From Parafrankia elaeagni (lineage in GTDB: Bacteria; Actinomycetota; Actinomycetes; Frankiales; Frankiaceae), in assembly GCF_000374165.1 (NCBI RefSeq), contig NZ_KB893711.1, positions 106,783 through 166,315 of the forward strand: a stretch of DNA of 59,533 nt. The letters are read 5' to 3'. Numbering within the stretch: the first letter of the stretch is position 1; each line of letters begins with the position of its first letter. The translations under genes and the position numbers were made by a program. The notes below the pieces were generated by a model. The model ran no database searches and was not told the DNA's origin. It was given only the letters and a program-made list of their open reading frames with translations. This document shows positions 44,501 to 52,320 of this stretch, in pieces.

Positions 44501-44891
44501 CGTTGCCGTCGGTGTAGAGCACGTTCGGGAGCGCGCGGAGCTTCTCCCACTGCTTGTAGTCCCTGGTGCTGGACTTCCAGCGGGTAGGGTCGGCTCCCTT
44601 GCCTGGTGCCTTGACCTCGATGTATCCGCAGAAGGCTCCGTTGACCTGTATGGCGTAGTCGGGACGGACGCCAAGTTCGGTGAGGGGTGTTTCACCGACA
44701 GGCACGACGGTGAGGCCCAGGGCGGCGCCGACGCTGGCAAGCATTGTCTCCAGCGGGCCTCGTAGCTGGTCTTCCGGCTGGCCGACGCCGACCAGCTTCA
44801 CCTTGACCGAGGCTCCGAACGTCGAGATGGCAGCGGCGACCGCGCCTCCAAGTGCGCCGGTGCCCACGGTTGACTGACCTGCCCGCGCCAT
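41568..44891 (-). CDS. Single-chain type IIG/ISP-like restriction-modification enzyme
   Basis: A 1107-residue protein from ATG 44891 (GGTGGGGG upstream). N-terminal PD-(D/E)xK-type nuclease with RPDYAIQ and GYIEVKAPG (about residues 78-95). A helical linker follows, then an N6-adenine methyltransferase with motif I VDPAMGTGAFLLQI (about 378) and motif IV IGNPPYKDKS (about 493). The C-terminal half, ending near WDYELSDWQVVRRWLRYRLG, should recognise the target. No helicase motifs are seen, unlike true type ISP enzymes, so a type IIG-like enzyme that cuts and methylates is more likely. It is the main AICE cargo. Confidence 0.82.
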   Translation of the reverse strand: MARAGQSTVGTGALGGAVAAAISTFGASVKVKLVGVGQPEDQLRGPLETMLASVGAALGLTVVPVGETPLTELGVRPDYAIQVNGAFCGYIEVKAPGKGADPTRWKSSTRDYKQWEKLRALPNVLYTDGNEWALYRSGELASPVIRLPGDVRTSDAALVADGDGELATLLSSFLTWAPITPTTLRQLVVSVAGLCRLLRGEVEDALRREKTKKGPFGRLAADWRELLFPDASDFEFADGYAQTVTFALLLARVDGIDFEGRNITDISRRLGKSHSLMGKALDILTDESVADLTVTLRTLVRVAGAVNWDLFAGVSQDLYLRLYEDFLEEYDPELRKQTGSYYTPKEIVDGMVRLTDEILRTRLDRPLGFASDDVVVVDPAMGTGAFLLQIIESAAQVFGDEGPGSVGPRLQQMTRNLVGLERQVGPFAVAEMRAIEAFHRHHAELPEEGMRLYVADTLENPNSQNAHIYASLEQIARSHVDANRFKREDEVVVVIGNPPYKDKSRDSGGWIVDRGETVAPLDAFRSPGNGRLEYVLSNMSVFFWRWATWKVFDAHPGAPTGVVAFITPGSYLAGPGFRGMREYLRRTADEGWIIDLTPEGHQPDVSTRPFPEVQQPLAIGIFARTSPPDDAPGTARPPARLSFLALHGHRDVKFQELTNLTLSDPRWQPCVSGWGDPFLPSRGESWESLPAMPDLMPWSSPGVKTERSWVIALDKTTLANRWAALLEGDSQSDRDTLLKVTRNRSVLSRPEYLPGFGPVGERMRPLRDEPEDAPCPPILPYGHRTLDRKYIVADHRLMYPARPDLWGVRGGEQLFVAEQHAEPITSGPALTFSAYLPDMHYFNGRGGRAFPLHRDGDGASPNVAPGLLTHLTQTWQTAVSARDLVAYLAGVLSHSGYTRRFAAQLATPGVRVPLTADPESYRRAADLGRQVIWLHTYGERAVDPAAGRPAAVPRLPDDRRPLVVHGITGPEMPKEFNYDPATETLHIGTGQIRPVPPAVWDYELSDWQVVRRWLRYRLGIGGKRSSELDDIRPKAWLPDFTTELLNLLNIVGRLVDVEGAQDELLGTIVDGPLVTVADLQAAGVLPLSASVRGPRIGGVQQDELFGS

Positions 44892-44904
44892 GCATCCCCC
44901 ACCC

Positions 44905-44967
44905 TGATCAATCCGGGCATTGATCATAATACGGGGACGAATGGCGCGACCAGGGACACCTGTCCCT
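44905..44967 (-). promoter_or_regulatory. Promoter and paired palindromic operators of the restriction-modification gene
   Basis: On the minus strand a -10 box TATTAT (44931-44926) is followed at once by an 8-bp inverted repeat TGATCAAT/ATTGATCA (44905-44926, 6-nt spacer). Around the -35 lies AGGGACA-cc-TGTCCCT (44952-44967). The layout suggests repression at the start site and control at -35, like autoregulated restriction systems, though no separate C-protein gene is seen. Confidence 0.55.
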
Positions 44968-45184
44968 CCGGGACCAGAATGGAACAGTGGCGGACAGCGA
45001 GGTCGAATGGGCAGAGGTTAGGCCCCAGCGTGGGCACCCCAGTACGAGTGAAGCGCCCTCGGACTCGTCGAACGATTCACAGGAATGTGCTCAAGATGTG
45101 GCCACCGGACGTCGATGGACGTTGCCCGGATCGTTTCGGGCGTGACCACGGTGGGCGCAACGGGCCCCGGTACGCCCGGCCGGG

Positions 45185-45206
45185 TGTAGCAGCGCTTGTA
45201 GCAACG
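45185..45206. repeat. Right arm-type repeats
   Basis: TGTAGCAGCG (45185-45194) and TGTAGCAACG (45197-45206), 12-nt period, 82 bp inside attR; they match the pair near attL. Confidence 0.6.
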
Positions 45207-45288
45207 ACCGCGTACGTCGGCGGACGACCATGGACACCGGTGGACATCGCGACCTGTGCACGTTCCGCCGCCGCAAGGATCGAGCCGT

Positions 45289-45346
45289 GCCTTACAAGCG
45301 AGTGGTCGCAGGTTCGATCCCTGCCGCGCCCACGCGCTGGTTCCGC
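45289..45346 (+). repeat. attR: 58-bp direct repeat
   Basis: Identical to 30035-30092. It holds only the 3' half of tRNA-Val (the upstream bases do not fold), so it marks the right end of the AICE rather than a second tRNA gene. Confidence 0.95.
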
Positions 45347-45566
45347 ATGTTCGCCGATCTTCGGCCGAGCTTCTGACCAGCATTTATGTCTGCCCGGGGA
45401 CGGTACGTCGAAGCTCTGACTCTCGTGAAGATCGATCCTTGGGTCTGCGTGGAGAGTACAGCGCTCAGACACCACTCAAGTGCGCGATCATGAGGCTGTT
45501 GACGTGGTCTCGGCGGGCAGCCAAAACAGATCGCCAGGCGTGGGCGGGCTTCCCATACTGGGTCGG

Positions 45567-46373
45567 GTGGAGATCGACAGCCGAGTGGCGGCCCGGTATG
45601 AGCTGGTTGACGAGGACGATCGTCTGTAGCGGCCGGGCTTGGGTGACCTGGTCCGGTTGCGGACCTGGGACATCTTTGCGCGGTTCCTGGTCGGGCAGGG
45701 CCATGTCGTGGATGTGGGTGGCGGTCCAGGTACCCACGCCGCGTACCTCGCCGGCCGCGGCTACGACGTTGTTCTCATTGACCCTGTAGCCCGCCATGTC
45801 GAGATGGCGCAGGCCCGGTCCCGGTCGCAGCCGCATGCACCGTTTCGAGTCGAGCTCGGCGAGGCCTGTCGTCTTCCTGCGCCCGATCGGACGGCCGATG
45901 CCGTGCTGCTGATGGGCCCGCTCTATCACCTCGTCCAGCGGAATGATCGGCTCGCGGCGCTACGTGAGGCGGCCCGGGTCCTTCGGCCGGGGGGTGATGT
46001 TCTGGTCGAGGTCATCGCCCGGCACGCCTGGGTTCTCGACGCAACGAAGAAGAGTCTGCTGGGAAGCAGCGAGATCTGGGACGACTTTGACCGCAATTTG
46101 CGTCTCGGTCTGAGTCAGGACCCGGCCCAGCCAGCCGAAGGCGGCTTCTGGGCCTATTTTCGCCATCCCGAGGAGCTGCGCGCGGAGCTCGACCTCGCCG
46201 GTTTCCGGGACATTCGCCTTGTCGCGGTCGAGGGTTTCGCCTGGCTGCTGGGGGACCTGGAACAGCGGATGGTCGACCCCGCCGATTTGCTCAGGGCGGT
46301 CCGCCTGACCGAAACCGAGCCGTCGATGCTCGGAACGAGCGCGCATGTCATCGGTGTCGCGCGTAAGCCGTAG
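45567..46373 (+). pseudogene. SAM-dependent methyltransferase with internal amber codon
   Basis: The frame from GTG 45567 (VEIDSRVAARYELVDEDDRL) is interrupted by TAG at 45627-45629, exactly where the family usually has Trp (...L-W-R-P...), then continues RPGLGDLVRLRTWDIF and the full class I methyltransferase fold: VVDVGGGPGTHAAYLAGRGY (SAM loop), DAVLLMGPLYHL, REAARVLRPGGDVLVEV. One TGG-to-TAG change explains it. A start at TTG 45639 would give a 244-residue protein lacking the N-terminal helix and having no ribosome site. The substrate is unknown. Confidence 0.7.
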
Positions 46374-46634
46374 GGCTGTCGCCTGACCCGTTCCAGCACG
46401 CCGGGATGCCGCAAGACCCTTCCTGGTAAGGCGTTCGTCCTGCTGCGCGTGCTCGACGCGACAGGGTGTGCACGCCGTGCGACGCTTGCTCATCGCGCGC
46501 CGAACCGGCGTCGTCGGCGCGTTCTGGCGGGTGCTGCTGGCGACCCGTTCACCGATCCGTGCCGGTTGGTCTCGGCGGGGCAAGCTGGTCCGGTTCCGAA
46601 GCGCTCTGTAGCGGTCCGACCTCAGGCCAAGGTT

Positions 46635-46645
46635 TCGTATTACGA
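46635..46645 (+). promoter_or_regulatory. Operator palindrome of toxin-antitoxin module 1
   Basis: TCGTA-T-TACGA directly before the toxin start; the same motif, extended to TTTCGTATTACGAAA, is at module 2. Likely bound by the ribbon-helix-helix antitoxin. Confidence 0.5.
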
Positions 46646-46647
46646 TA

Positions 46648-46892
46648 GTGGATGTGGAGGTCCACCGGTCGGCGCGTAAGCAGGAGTGGCCGACGCCGAC
46701 CTCCTCCACGCCGCTGTGAGGTACCTGGTCGCCTATGCGCTCGACGACGAGAACCCGCAGCGGGAGCTTCGGCTGGGGCCGGATCGAGCGGGCAACCTTC
46801 TGGAGATCGTCGTCCTGCTCCTTGGCGACGGCATCGAAATGATCATTCATGCGATGCGTATGCGTCCGAAGTACCGGGGTCTCCTGCCGTGA
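46648..46892 (+). pseudogene. Toxin 1 (TA module 1), frameshifted
   Basis: The N-terminal part (VDVEVHRSARK) is in one frame and the rest (GVADADLLHAAVRYLVAYAL, LGPDRAGNLLEIVVLLLGDG, IIHAMRMRPKYRGLLP) in another. One base is missing near 46682; restoring it gives a continuous ~82-residue protein. Small actinobacterial toxins with a final 'I-x-H-A-M-x-x-R-P-K' motif and a downstream CopG-type partner are the closest match. A start at GTG 46686 would give a truncated 68-residue form. Confidence 0.6.
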
Positions 46893-46906
46893 CGAGGAGG
46901 GGTGAG

Positions 46907-47185
46907 GTGACAGACGAGACGGGGCGTGTCCCCATGTCAGGTGGGGTGCCGGTGACCGACGAGCTCGTGGCGCGGCTTGCCGATGAGGCTGAGGCCGGCT
47001 ACGACGTCGAGGTTCTGCGGCGCCGGGGTGGGCGGCGGCCGATCGGGTCGGCGCCGGGCGAGGTCGTGCCGGTGCGGCTTGATCCTGAGCTGCGTGCGGC
47101 GCTGGCGAGTCGTGCGGCCGCTGATCACACGAATGCCAGCGAGGTGATCCGGCAGGCCCTCCGTGCCTGGCTCGATGTCGCCTGA
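46907..47185 (+). CDS. Ribbon-helix-helix antitoxin 1
   Basis: A 92-residue protein from GTG 46907 with GAGGAGG upstream, 14 nt after the toxin stop. The C-terminal ribbon-helix-helix (VVPVRLDPELRAALASRAAA, then NASEVIRQALRAWL) would bind the palindrome upstream; the N-terminal part (LVARLADEAEAGYDVEVLRR) should hold the toxin. Intact although its toxin is broken. About 85% identical to the copy at 52321-52599. Confidence 0.85.
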   Translation: MTDETGRVPMSGGVPVTDELVARLADEAEAGYDVEVLRRRGGRRPIGSAPGEVVPVRLDPELRAALASRAAADHTNASEVIRQALRAWLDVA

Positions 47186-47397
47186 CGGCGCGAGACTCGT
47201 GGGTGGAGCGTTCGTTTCCGTCGAGTGACCCCATGCCGCTCATCCGACAGCAACTGAGTGTCCATCCGGGTTTGTGGGGAGCTGGCTTAGGCCTCCGGCG
47301 GGCGCCTGTGGTGTCCTTGGGGCCGGACAAGCTGGTCGTTTGCAAAACGTCCGCGGTGGCTGTGGTGGGTCCTGGGCGGAGAGGGTCAGGACCCGGT

Positions 47398-47699
47398 TCA
47401 ACGGTGACGGAGCTGGCGTTCCTGTTCCGGGGGCAGATTTTGCCCGCCGACCAGGAAGACACCGACGCCGAGACTGGAAGCCTCGGCACGGAGTGCGAAG
47501 GCCGCGCCGATGACGTAGTCCGAACCCGCTGGGCCTCGGCGGTATCAACGGCGCGTAGATCCATGATGACGGGGCCCTTGTCGCGGATGGTCTCCACGAT
47601 CCGGCCGCAGTCGGCGAGCCCCTCGACCAGGATCGCGGCTGGCTCGTCAGGATCGGTCGTCTCAGCTGGTCCCATACGTAGATTGTCGGTCAATGTCAC
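47398..47699 (-). pseudogene. SepF-like protein, frameshifted
   Basis: Starts GTG 47699. First frame: AILVEGLADCGRIVETIRDK, then GPVIMDLRAVDTAEAQRV; second frame: DYVIGAAFALRAEASSLGVG, then VFLVGGQNLPPEQERQLR, stop TGA at 47398-47400. The join is a one-base loss near 47520-47526. Together they form the core SepF fold (division-ring tether) in a ~100-residue form like Streptomyces SepF-like proteins; the N-terminal membrane helix of true SepF is absent. Confidence 0.65.
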
Positions 47700-47807
47700 C
47701 GTTCTGTGACCTGTTGCACCGCATCCGTGTGTCCTGACGGTGGGTGACGGGGCTCTCTGTACCCACCGGAGCCGGCCGCGAAATCGGACATCTTCTTGAG
47801 AGGAGGT

Positions 47808-48579
47808 TCAGCCCAGCGACGGCGCGTGGTGCAGGATCTCATCCAGACGGTTCCGGAGCAGCGCGGAGGGCTCCACTCCGAGCTCCCGGGACAACCGCTC
47901 ACGTACATCGTGGTAGGTCAGGATGGCCTCCGCCTGCCGGCCGCACCGATAAAGCGAGATCATCAGCAGGTCGATGAGACGTTCATGCCATGGGTGCGTG
48001 AAACTCATCCGCCGCAGCTCGCCGACGACGTACGCCGGATCCCGGTGCTCGACGCTGAACCGCAGACCGTCCTCGACGGCGGCCAGGTACTCCTCCTCAA
48101 GCTGCAGCACGGTGGCGCGGCAGACCGGGCCGGCGGCGATGTTCTGCAGTGGAGCCCCCCGCCACAGCCCCAGCGACTCCTGCAGGATGCCGTGAGCCCG
48201 CTCGGGGTCGGTGCCGCGCATGACCCGGGCCCGCCCGGGCGACACCGGCGCGGAAGACAGCCAGGTCGAGATCGTCCGCGTCGACGTCGAGCAGGTAGCC
48301 GCGCGCGCAGGTGATCAGCTCGGGAGGCCGTCCTCCGCCGATCCTTCTCAGTGTCCTGCGCAACCGGGAGACGGTGACATGCAGCGAGTTCTCGAGGGTC
48401 GGCGGTGAACTTCCGTCCCACAGCTCGCCCCACAGCTCGGCCTGGAGCAGTTTGGTGGGCACCGGATGTGGGCCGCTGACCAGGAGTGTCGCCAGCAGCA
48501 GCCGCTGGCGTGCCCCGGGAATCCGGTGTGCCCTGCCATCGACCTCGACCTCCACGGACCCGAGCACCCTGAACTTCAC
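47808..48579 (-). pseudogene. SARP (AfsR-type) regulator, frameshifted between domains
   Basis: From GTG 48579: DNA-binding domain VKFRVLGSVEVEVDGRAHRI, QRLLLATLLVSGPHPVP, LENSLHVTVSRLRRTLR. One extra G near 48232-48240 moves the frame; the BTAD domain continues in the next frame (RVMRGTDPERAHGILQESLG, AYVVGELRRMSFTHPWHERL, LSRELGVEPSALL) to a stop at 47808. Together they give a complete ~257-residue SARP. SARPs activate biosynthetic genes; the divergent GNAT/decarboxylase/ACP unit is the obvious target. Confidence 0.8.
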
Positions 48580-49191
48580 CTCAGGCTTCTCCTGCCGCGC
48601 GACATCCTCGAAACGGAAACACCGGCCCCCTGGCGCAGCGTCGACCACTCCGTATCGCTGTCGTCCGCACCGCTGTCGTCCGCACCGCGCAACACTCGGC
48701 CGCCACGTGGTCAGCATAAGACGGTGCGCGCGCACCCATGCCGTATCCCGGAAACCCTTTCCGGGCTTGTTAGTTTCCTCACGGTGCACAAAAAGGTCGA
48801 GACGGATCTCCGGATATCTGACTGCCGCCGGGATCCTCTTGCCGGGCTGCCCGGTCGGGTCCGTCCGTCCACTCGTGAACAGGTGGCCGGCTGTTGCCGG
48901 AAATTCCGCTCCTCGGCGGCAAAGACGTTCCCTGTGGCCTCCCGGGGAACCTCGCCTGGTCGGGTGTGGATGGCGCGCAACCTTCCGATTTTATTCGCCG
49001 CGTGCTTTGCGGTCACCTGTCAGGCTGAGGTCAGGGTTCCGCCAGGGCACGAAAGCATCGTTGGTTCCAGCCGCGGCCCGGGACTTCTTCTCGTGGACGC
49101 CGCCGCCCCCGGGCAGCGGCCGGTCGAGGCGTCGCCGGCCAGGCGAACACAGCTCCCGCGCCCTGCGGCGCACCCCACAGGAGGAGGCGTG
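48580..49191. other. Divergent control region of SARP and biosynthetic unit
   Basis: About 610 bp without a supported gene. It must contain the promoters of both units. Direct TCAGG/GGTCA-like repeats around 49011-49035 could be SARP sites, but this is weak. Confidence 0.3.
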
Positions 49192-49866
49192 ATGACGACA
49201 TCGATCACCGGAACGAGCCCGGGAGGCGGCCCGACCTCGGCGCGCCGGCGCACTCAGTTCGAGGTGAGCGGCACACCGGACCTGGACGCTGTGACCCGGA
49301 CCCTCACCCTCGCCTTCGCCGCCGATCCGATCATCGACTGGGTGATCCCGCGCGGGTCCGCCGAGCGTGACCGGTGGCTCGCGGGATTCTTCCGGACCGT
49401 CACCGGGATGCTGCTCGACCATCGGGGACTTGTCGGCTCCACACCGGGTTACTCGGCGCTGACGGTCTGGTCCCCGCCCGGGGAGCCCGCGCTGGACGGT
49501 GCCGAGCAGGCACGCTTCGACGAGCGCCTGGCCGCGGCCTGCGGACCCCACGGCGATCGGGCGGTGGCCCTGATGCGAGCCCTGGACGAGCACTACCCGA
49601 CGGACCTGCCGCCGCACTTCCACGTGATGTTCTCCGCGACCCGCCCCGAGTCGGGAGCCAGTGGCAGCGCGGTCCTCCTCATGCACACGCTGCTGCGGAC
49701 GGAGCACCTGGGCGGCCACGGGATCTACGCGGAGGCCTCCACCCCGCGGAACCGGGACCTGTGGCAGGGGATGGGCATGCGCCCGATCGGCGACGAGATC
49801 ACCCTGCCCGACGGCGGCCCGTCCCTCTACCCGCTCTGGCGGGACGCGTCGGCCCCCCGGGCGTGA
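49192..49866 (+). CDS. GNAT-family N-acetyltransferase
   Basis: A 224-residue acetyltransferase from ATG 49192 with GGAGGAGG upstream. The fold starts at VTRTLTLAFAADPIIDWVIP; the CoA region is about LLMHTLLRTEHLGGHGIYAE, followed by ASTPRNRDLWQGMGMRPIGD, the usual end of GNAT domains. It probably acylates an amine made in the same pathway. First gene of an apparent operon, 23 nt before the decarboxylase. Confidence 0.85.
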   Translation: MTTSITGTSPGGGPTSARRRTQFEVSGTPDLDAVTRTLTLAFAADPIIDWVIPRGSAERDRWLAGFFRTVTGMLLDHRGLVGSTPGYSALTVWSPPGEPALDGAEQARFDERLAAACGPHGDRAVALMRALDEHYPTDLPPHFHVMFSATRPESGASGSAVLLMHTLLRTEHLGGHGIYAEASTPRNRDLWQGMGMRPIGDEITLPDGGPSLYPLWRDASAPRA

Positions 49867-49889
49867 CCTCGTCAGACGGAGGAGCAGAC

Positions 49890-51608
49890 ATGACCGGGCC
49901 GGCGAGGTCCGTTCCCACCGACATTCCGTTCGGGCCGGCGGACGTCCCCTGGCAGAAGGCGTTCAGCGGCCTGCGCACGCTTGATGGCACACCCACGGTG
50001 ACGCCGCCGAGCAGCGATCCCCGGGAGACCTACGACGACGTCCCCGGGATTCCCTACGCCGGGTTCCAGCTGCCGGCCTGTGCTCTCACCGAGGAGCAGT
50101 ACACCGAGGCGGAGTCCCTGTTACGGGCCCACCTGCAGCGGCAGTGCCGGAACTCGGTGGGATTCCAGCTGAACGGCGACCTCGACTACCAGCACCGGCT
50201 GGCGCCGTACCTGGACCTGCCCGTCAACAACGCGGGTGACCCCTATCGGACGGGTTCGGTCACGCACAACACCAAGATCCTCGAACGGGCGGTCCTCGAC
50301 TACTTCGCGTCCCTGTGGAACGCCCGCTGGCCGCATCGGGACGACGATCCCGAGTCGTACTGGGGCTACACGCTGACCATGGGCGCGAGCGAAGGGAACC
50401 TGTACGCGCTGTGGAACGCCCGGGAGTACCTGTCCGGAAGCCCGCTGCTGCACCCGACCCCGACCCCGACCCCGGGCCCGTCCGCCCCGGGAACCGCCCG
50501 GAACACGCTGGCCGCCGCCCACCGCGAGCAGGGCTCCGACTCCTTCCATCCGGTCGTCCTCTTCTCCGCGGACACGCATTACTCGGTGACGAAGGCGACC
50601 CGGCTGCTGGGCCTCGACACCATGCGGTCTCTCGGCGAGCGGCGTTTTCCCGGTGAGAATCCGCTGGGTCGCGGAACCCCCTGGCCGGCGGCGGTGCCTT
50701 CGGCCGGCGGCGCGGACGGGAAAGGGGATGGCGACGGTGACGGAGACGGAGACGGCACGATCGACGTCGACCGGCTCGCGGTGATCGTGCGGTTCTTTGC
50801 TGCCCGCGGATTCCCCGTCATCGTCAACCTGAACTACGGCTCGGCGTTCAAAGGCGCCTACGACGACGTCGCGTCCGCCGCCCGGATGGTGCACGACATC
50901 TGCGCGGAACACGGCCTCGACGAACGCCACGTCGATCACGGCAGGCCCGGCCCCACGGACGTCCGGACCGGCTACTGGGTGCACGTGGACGGCGCCCTCG
51001 GGGCCGGGTACGCGCCCTACCTGCAGATGGCCCACCAGGCCGGGCTGGTGGCGGCGGCCCCGCCGCTGTTCGACTTCCGGCTTCCGCAGATCCACTCGAT
51101 CACGACCAGCGGTCACAAGTGGATGGGTACGCCTTGGCCGTGCGGCGTCTACATGACCCGGACCAGGCTGCAGATGCTCCCGCCGGCGGAGTCGGAGTAC
51201 ATCGGCTCCGCGGACACCACGTTCGGCGGATCGCGCAACGGTTTCTCACCGCTTGTCATGTGGGACCATCTCGCCCGTCGCTCCTACGACGACCAGATCC
51301 GCGCGGCTGTCGAGTGCGACCGCCTCGCCCGCTACGCCCATGACCGGCTGCGGGACCTCCAGGCGGAGTCGGGGCGGGACCTGTGGGTGGCCCGCAGCCC
51401 GTTCTCCCTCGCGGTCCGTTTCCGTCGCCCCAGCACCTTGATCGTCACTCGGTACTCGCTGTCGTGCGAGACGACGCGCGTTGCCGGGCTGGTGCGACCG
51501 TACGCCCACCTGTACGCCATGCCACACGTGACCCGGGACCTGATAGACGCGCTGATCCGTGACCTCGCCGCACCCGGGGCCTTTTCACCCGATTCCGCAA
51601 ACACGTAG
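49890..51608 (+). CDS. PLP-dependent decarboxylase (histidine/serine decarboxylase-like)
   Basis: A 572-residue group II decarboxylase from ATG 49890 (GGAGGAG upstream). The PLP Lys is in SITTSGHKWMGTPWPCGVY and the cofactor Asp region in YWVHVDGALGAGY; SVGFQLNGDLDYQHRL and YWGYTLTMGASEGNLYALWN match histidine/serine decarboxylase-like proteins. Two low-complexity inserts, PTPTPTPGPS (about 190) and an Asp-Gly repeat (about 285), lengthen it beyond the usual ~470 residues. Free amino acids are the normal substrates; next to an ACP gene it may make an amine precursor. Confidence 0.85.
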   Translation: MTGPARSVPTDIPFGPADVPWQKAFSGLRTLDGTPTVTPPSSDPRETYDDVPGIPYAGFQLPACALTEEQYTEAESLLRAHLQRQCRNSVGFQLNGDLDYQHRLAPYLDLPVNNAGDPYRTGSVTHNTKILERAVLDYFASLWNARWPHRDDDPESYWGYTLTMGASEGNLYALWNAREYLSGSPLLHPTPTPTPGPSAPGTARNTLAAAHREQGSDSFHPVVLFSADTHYSVTKATRLLGLDTMRSLGERRFPGENPLGRGTPWPAAVPSAGGADGKGDGDGDGDGDGTIDVDRLAVIVRFFAARGFPVIVNLNYGSAFKGAYDDVASAARMVHDICAEHGLDERHVDHGRPGPTDVRTGYWVHVDGALGAGYAPYLQMAHQAGLVAAAPPLFDFRLPQIHSITTSGHKWMGTPWPCGVYMTRTRLQMLPPAESEYIGSADTTFGGSRNGFSPLVMWDHLARRSYDDQIRAAVECDRLARYAHDRLRDLQAESGRDLWVARSPFSLAVRFRRPSTLIVTRYSLSCETTRVAGLVRPYAHLYAMPHVTRDLIDALIRDLAAPGAFSPDSANT

Positions 51609-51649
51609 TTGTCGCGAAAGAAATCCTTCGCAGAACAGGGAGAACGGCA

Positions 51650-51919
51650 GTGACACAGGCTGACAGCGAAATCATGCGTCCGGTGACCGAGCTGCTTGGA
51701 CGGTTCACCGACTCCACGGAGGCGATCGCCTGGGACCAGGACCTCGTTGAGACAGGAGTCCTCGACTCGCTGACCATGGTGGAATTCCTGCAGTTGCTGG
51801 AGGAGATCACCGAATCTCCCATCGACCTGACCACTACGAATCGTGAGCATCTCCAGACCCTGAACGGCATCAGCGCGCTGCTCGAGCGGGCGCGCGCCCG
51901 GGACCTTCCCGAGCGCTGA
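51650..51919 (+). CDS. Acyl carrier protein
   Basis: An 89-residue carrier protein from GTG 51650 with a GGGAGAA site. The phosphopantetheine attachment Ser is residue 40 in DLVETGVLDSLTMVEF; three further helices follow. It is 41 nt after the decarboxylase and looks like the last gene of the operon. No ligase, ketosynthase or phosphopantetheinyl transferase is in the window, so it must be loaded by enzymes encoded elsewhere. Confidence 0.9.
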   Translation: MTQADSEIMRPVTELLGRFTDSTEAIAWDQDLVETGVLDSLTMVEFLQLLEEITESPIDLTTTNREHLQTLNGISALLERARARDLPER

Positions 51920-52062
51920 TCTGACGCTGATCTGACGCCTCCGTTCAGAGTCGGGTCGGCCGGCGCCTGGGTACCCTCGGCCACGTGCCGTGGACGGTGC
52001 CCAGGCGCCGGCCGATGCCTCCGGGGCCAGCCCGGCCGGCGGGGTCTGGCCGCAGGTCGAGG

Positions 52063-52077
52063 TTTCGTATTACGAAA
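52063..52077 (+). promoter_or_regulatory. Operator palindrome of toxin-antitoxin module 2
   Basis: TTTCGTA-T-TACGAAA, a perfect 15-bp palindrome immediately before the toxin frame and matching the module 1 operator. Confidence 0.55.
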
Positions 52078-52306
52078 TTGGATGTGGAGATCCACCGGTC
52101 GGCTCGTAGGCACCGGGCGGCCGATGCGGACTACTTGGTCGCCTGCGCGCTCGACGACGAGAACCCACCCACCGCGGGAGCTTCGGCTGGGTCCGGATCG
52201 GGCGGGCAACCTTCTGGAGATCGTCCTACTGCTCCTTGGTGATGACACTGAAATGATCATCCGCGCGATGCGGATGCGTCCGAAGCGCCGGGGTCTCCTG
52301 CCGTGA
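52078..52306 (+). pseudogene. Toxin 2 (TA module 2), deletion plus frameshift
   Basis: Paralogue of toxin 1. The frame starts at TTG 52078 (LDVEIHRSARRHRAADADYL). Relative to copy 1 it lacks 21 bp (LLHAAVR missing), and it carries 4 extra bases near 52168-52180 that throw the frame before RELRLGPDRAGNLLEIVL and IIRAMRMRPKRRGLLP. These lesions differ from copy 1, so the two toxins were lost independently. Confidence 0.6.
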
Positions 52307-52320
52307 CAAGGAGGGGTGAG

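Larger units (their letters stand above)
30093..45346. mobile_element. AICE (actinomycete integrative and conjugative element), 15,254 bp
   Basis: Bounded by identical 58-bp att repeats at tRNA-Val and carrying the AICE set: tyrosine integrase next to attL, excisionase, RepSA-like initiator, FtsK/TraSA-like DNA translocase, Pra-like activator and an XRE regulator. Cargo includes a TPR regulator, a phosphotransferase-like protein and a restriction-modification enzyme. All backbone genes are intact, so the element may be able to excise. Confidence 0.93.

Noticed and set aside
45289-45346. Second tRNA-Val gene
   Set aside because: Only the 3' half is present; the preceding bases do not form acceptor, D-arm or anticodon 5' strands. 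It is the attR repeat.
45256-45789. 177-codon ORF spanning attR and the methyltransferase start
   Set aside because: Trp/Ser/Arg-rich out-of-frame reading of the methyltransferase; no domain.
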